Shown here: one piece after another, positions 4,956-7,230 of the stretch | Position numbering within the stretch: position 1 is the first letter of the stretch | Layout: the number at the start of each line of letters is the position of its first letter | Notes under the pieces: model-generated | Database searches by the model: none | Seen by the model: the letters and a program-made list of their open reading frames with translations, nothing else | Told to the model about the DNA's origin: nothing | Source of the DNA: an uncultured Microbacteriaceae bacterium | GTDB lineage: Bacteria > Actinomycetota > Actinomycetes > Actinomycetales > Microbacteriaceae | Direction of reading: 5' to 3' | NCBI GenBank assembly: GCA_903882245.1 | Contig: CAIRWJ010000137.1 | Span: 1 to 7,230 of the forward strand | DNA length: 7,230 nucleotides | Program-made: the position numbers and the translations under genes

Positions 4956-7230
4956 ATGATTCGCGACTCACTCGCGGTTGTCGTGGTCACACGGCGGCAT
5001 CCCGAACGACTCTCGGCAACTTTGGCGTCGCTGGCGGCGGACAAGGTTCCTGGCACGGTCACCGTGGTAAATCTCACTGGGGACTCGGTTCCCCTCACTG
5101 GCCAGTTGGAAATTGTTGGGGCGTCAACACTGTCGCTGTCTCACGCGGTTGATCTCGCAATCGCCAGTTCCTCTGCCGAAACGGTGTGGGTCCTGCGCGA
5201 CGATACGAGTGTCCGGCTTGGCGCATTCAGCGCGTTGGCTTCAGTTCTTGACACGTCTCCGTCCGTCGGTGTTGTTGGCCCAAAGCAAATGGACGCCGCG
5301 TCTCCCGTCACGATTCGTGAAATGGGCGAGTCAATGACCCGCTCGGGTTACGCGCTACAGATTGCTGAAAGAGAACTGGATCAGGCCCAGTTCGACCGGA
5401 CTACAGATGTTCTTGCCGTCGGTGAGGCAGGAATGCTCGTTCGTCGTTCGGTGTGGATGTCGTTGAACGGTTTTGACCCGACCCTTCCTGCGCTCGGCGG
5501 AGCGCTCGATTTCTGTTTTCGGGCTCGAAGCGCCGGCTGGCTCGTCGAGGTTGTGCCGGCCGCGGTGATTGATACGGCGGTTACGTCCTACGAGGCACTT
5601 GTGGGTGAGGTGACCGAGTCGCAGGCCGAACGCGAAGAGGCCCGCGCCCGCGCACATCGCCTATTGGTCTACGGTCCCGCAGCGGTCCGACCCTTTATAG
5701 CGTTCGGACTGAGTCTCGGAGCGCTGGTTCGAGGTGTCGGGCGATTTCTGCAAAAGCGTGTGAACCCGTTCGCTGAATGGCGAGGTTCGGTCGCGGGTGT
5801 CCTTGATCTGGGAGCGATTGCTCGCTCCCATCGTTCCTATCGCGCGGTGATGACCAATCCCGTGGGCGGTGGCCGGCTGTTTGTCTCCCCGGCCGACCTT
5901 CGACACCGTCGGGCAATGCAACGGGACGAAGAACGAGCAAAACAGGAAGCCGCCGATGACACCCCTCGCCTCGAGTTCCGTGCCGCGGCGATGTGGTTCA
6001 CGGGATTAGCAACCGTTCTTGGATTGGTATTGAACGGCCGTTTCCTCGGCGCCACCGCGCTGTCGGGCGGCGCGTTGATTCCGATGCCGGCCAGCGTTGC
6101 GGAAGCGTTGGACGCGATCGGTGCAACGTGGAGTGACGTTGCGGGCGGCATACACGCTGCCCCGGATGGATTTGCGGCACTGATGGGAGTTATGGGTTCG
6201 CTCACGTGGTGGGACCCCAATCTCATCGTCGTGACTCTTTTTGCCTTCGCGATCCCATTGTCGTTCGTCGCTGGATTTGTTGGGGCGGGATCACTGACGA
6301 CAAACTCACGCGTGGCGATTGTTGTTGGAGCGGGTTGGGCCCTTCTCCCGACGCTGCACGTAGCAATTTCCGAAGGGCGCATCACTGCACTTCTCGCGCA
6401 CATTGCGTTGCCTCTCTTCGCGCGGGCAATCGTGGGTTCGACCACTCTGTCTCTCGGTTGGGCATCGATTCTTGGGGCAATCGCGTGGGTGTCGGTTCCG
6501 GCTCTCGCACCCGTCATCGTTACCGTCGTCATTATTCGCGCCGTGACCGGCACGCCGACCGCGATGTTTGCGCTGTTGCCAGCACTGGCGTTCGAGTGGC
6601 CACGACTCGTAGAGTCCATCGCGAACCCGGTGGCGTACTTTGCGGATCGCGGTGTTCCCTTCCCAACGGGAGCACTGCACGGTCTCAAATCACTCACGCT
6701 ATGGCCGACGATGCCGAGCTTCCCCGGAATAGACACCGAGATTGCAACTCTCGCGGCTTTTGTCGTCGTCGCCGTGTGCCTCGCGTTGACGGTGATCGCG
6801 GTGGTGGTCGCGGAAAACCCTCGAGTCGGTGCACTCCTTCTCGCGGGGGCGACCGCGCTTCTGACCTGGGCGGCACTGGGTCCCCTCACGCTCGCGACAT
6901 CCGACGGCCAGCCGGTCGGGTTGTTCCCCGGGCCTCTCTATGACGTGGTGTGGTTCGGGCTCCTCAGTGGCGCGGCCATCACGATTAGTGCGATCCGCTT
7001 CGCCGCGGGATTCCTTGCCCCCATCGCGGTCGCGGTGATCGCCGCAGTGGGATTCGTCCCGCTCACGGCAGTTGCAACCGGGATGTCACTCGTGGCCCCC
7101 TCCAGCGTCCGAACTCTTCCCGCCTATGTGCAGGCGGAAACCACCGCGCACCCCGGCGGGGCGACGTTGATCATGACACCGACGGCCGACGGCATCCGAG
7201 CGGAACTTCAACGAGATGCGGGGGTGACGC
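4956..7230 (+). CDS. Large family 2 glycosyltransferase fused to a multi-span membrane region (runs off right edge)
   Basis: The frame is open for 758 codons and continues past the window. GAGGAG (4942-4947) ends 8 bases before the ATG, 19 bases after the whiB stop. Residues 1-~215 form a GT-A, family 2-type domain: VVVVTRRHPERLSATLASL (7-25), VWVLRDDTSVRLGAF (77-91), VGVVGPKQ (104-111), TDVLAVGEAGMLVRRSVW (150-167) and GFDP (172-175). A charged linker follows (about 222-235 and 315-345). The membrane part has segments near 346-362, 421-442, 453-470, 500-530, 533-546, 597-619, 625-645 and 662-712 (two), with a ~55-residue loop at 366-420. EGRITALLAHIALPLF (473-488) recalls GT-C-like actinobacterial wall glycosyltransferases (inference). 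The acidic pair expected before Asp185 reads Gly-Ala, so catalysis by the GT2 domain is doubtful. It probably acts at the membrane in surface-glycan assembly under WhiB-linked expression; donor and acceptor are unknown. Confidence 0.85.
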   Translation, partial: MIRDSLAVVVVTRRHPERLSATLASLAADKVPGTVTVVNLTGDSVPLTGQLEIVGASTLSLSHAVDLAIASSSAETVWVLRDDTSVRLGAFSALASVLDTSPSVGVVGPKQMDAASPVTIREMGESMTRSGYALQIAERELDQAQFDRTTDVLAVGEAGMLVRRSVWMSLNGFDPTLPALGGALDFCFRARSAGWLVEVVPAAVIDTAVTSYEALVGEVTESQAEREEARARAHRLLVYGPAAVRPFIAFGLSLGALVRGVGRFLQKRVNPFAEWRGSVAGVLDLGAIARSHRSYRAVMTNPVGGGRLFVSPADLRHRRAMQRDEERAKQEAADDTPRLEFRAAAMWFTGLATVLGLVLNGRFLGATALSGGALIPMPASVAEALDAIGATWSDVAGGIHAAPDGFAALMGVMGSLTWWDPNLIVVTLFAFAIPLSFVAGFVGAGSLTTNSRVAIVVGAGWALLPTLHVAISEGRITALLAHIALPLFARAIVGSTTLSLGWASILGAIAWVSVPALAPVIVTVVIIRAVTGTPTAMFALLPALAFEWPRLVESIANPVAYFADRGVPFPTGALHGLKSLTLWPTMPSFPGIDTEIATLAAFVVVAVCLALTVIAVVVAENPRVGALLLAGATALLTWAALGPLTLATSDGQPVGLFPGPLYDVVWFGLLSGAAITISAIRFAAGFLAPIAVAVIAAVGFVPLTAVATGMSLVAPSSVRTLPAYVQAETTAHPGGATLIMTPTADGIRAELQRDAGVT
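5809..5830 (+). repeat. Perfect 9-bp hairpin inside the glycosyltransferase gene
   Basis: TGGGAGCGA and TCGCTCCCA flank a TTGC loop: nine uninterrupted pairs, five of them G-C within the first seven from the base. It encodes LGAIARSH (285-292), in the region between the glycosyltransferase domain and the first clear membrane span. No T-run follows, so it is not a classical terminator. Confidence 0.55.

Noticed and set aside
5073..5101. Direct repeat CTCACTGG with a short GGGGA/TCCCC inverted repeat between the copies
   Set aside because: The copies encode Leu-Thr-Gly twice in frame, and short repeats like this are expected in GC-rich coding DNA.
5837..6889. Minus-strand reading frame (350 codons) opposite the large glycosyltransferase
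   Set aside because: Its Ala/Arg/Thr-rich translation mirrors a hydrophobic coding strand in GC-rich DNA. The plus-strand frame has family signatures, a ribosome-binding site and continuous coding.
6206..6943. Plus-strand reading frame (245 codons) in another frame of the glycosyltransferase gene
   Set aside because: The product is rich in Arg, Ser and Gly with no motifs and no ribosome-binding site. It is an alternative-frame shadow of the membrane-protein gene.

Overview
The window looks like chromosomal DNA from a moderately GC-rich actinobacterium, probably a Microbacteriaceae-type (possibly aquatic) lineage. The reasons are a WhiB-family iron-sulfur regulator, an LGFP-repeat envelope protein, frequent GTG starts, apparently leaderless genes, TAGNNT-type -10 boxes, and the actinobacterial pairing of manA with a WhiB2/WhmD-type gene. 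The exact taxon is inference. The theme is the cell surface: building sugar precursors, assembling and exporting glycopolymers, and one cell-division-type regulator.

Layout. At the left edge (1-91, minus) is the first ~30 codons of a family 2 glycosyltransferase. It diverges across a 111-bp gap, which holds a perfect TTACAC/GTGTAA palindrome, from a 642-residue secreted protein (203-2131, plus). That protein has a cysteine-rich, lytic-transglycosylase-like N-terminal domain and about six LGFP repeats. It runs tail-to-tail, with a 17-bp overlap, into an O-antigen ligase/polymerase-type membrane protein (2115-3362, minus). The ligase gene diverges from manA (3400-4557, plus), and only 37 bp separate the two start codons. 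Those 37 bp contain a 13-bp palindrome that reads as a -10 element in both directions. After manA comes a clear sigma-70-type promoter and a whiB gene (4625-4936, plus). Nineteen bases later a large glycosyltransferase/multi-span membrane protein begins (4956 onward, plus) and runs off the right edge still open after 758 codons.

How the genes may work together. ManA interconverts fructose-6-phosphate and mannose-6-phosphate, feeding mannose-derived nucleotide sugars. The two glycosyltransferases and the O-antigen ligase-like protein would assemble and polymerise or attach a surface glycan. The LGFP protein would sit in or remodel the wall. The WhiB protein shares a transcription unit with the large membrane glycosyltransferase, and its promoter shares a 9-base word (AATTACACC) with the region upstream of the LGFP gene, so common control is possible but unproven.

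The most interesting points are the symmetric divergent promoter, the replaced acidic residues in the large glycosyltransferase, the putative muralytic domain joined to LGFP repeats, the inverted repeat framing the whiB promoter, and a perfect 9-bp hairpin inside the glycosyltransferase gene. No tRNA, rRNA, CRISPR array, insertion sequence or convincing intrinsic terminator was seen. No gene-free stretch exceeds 300 bases.
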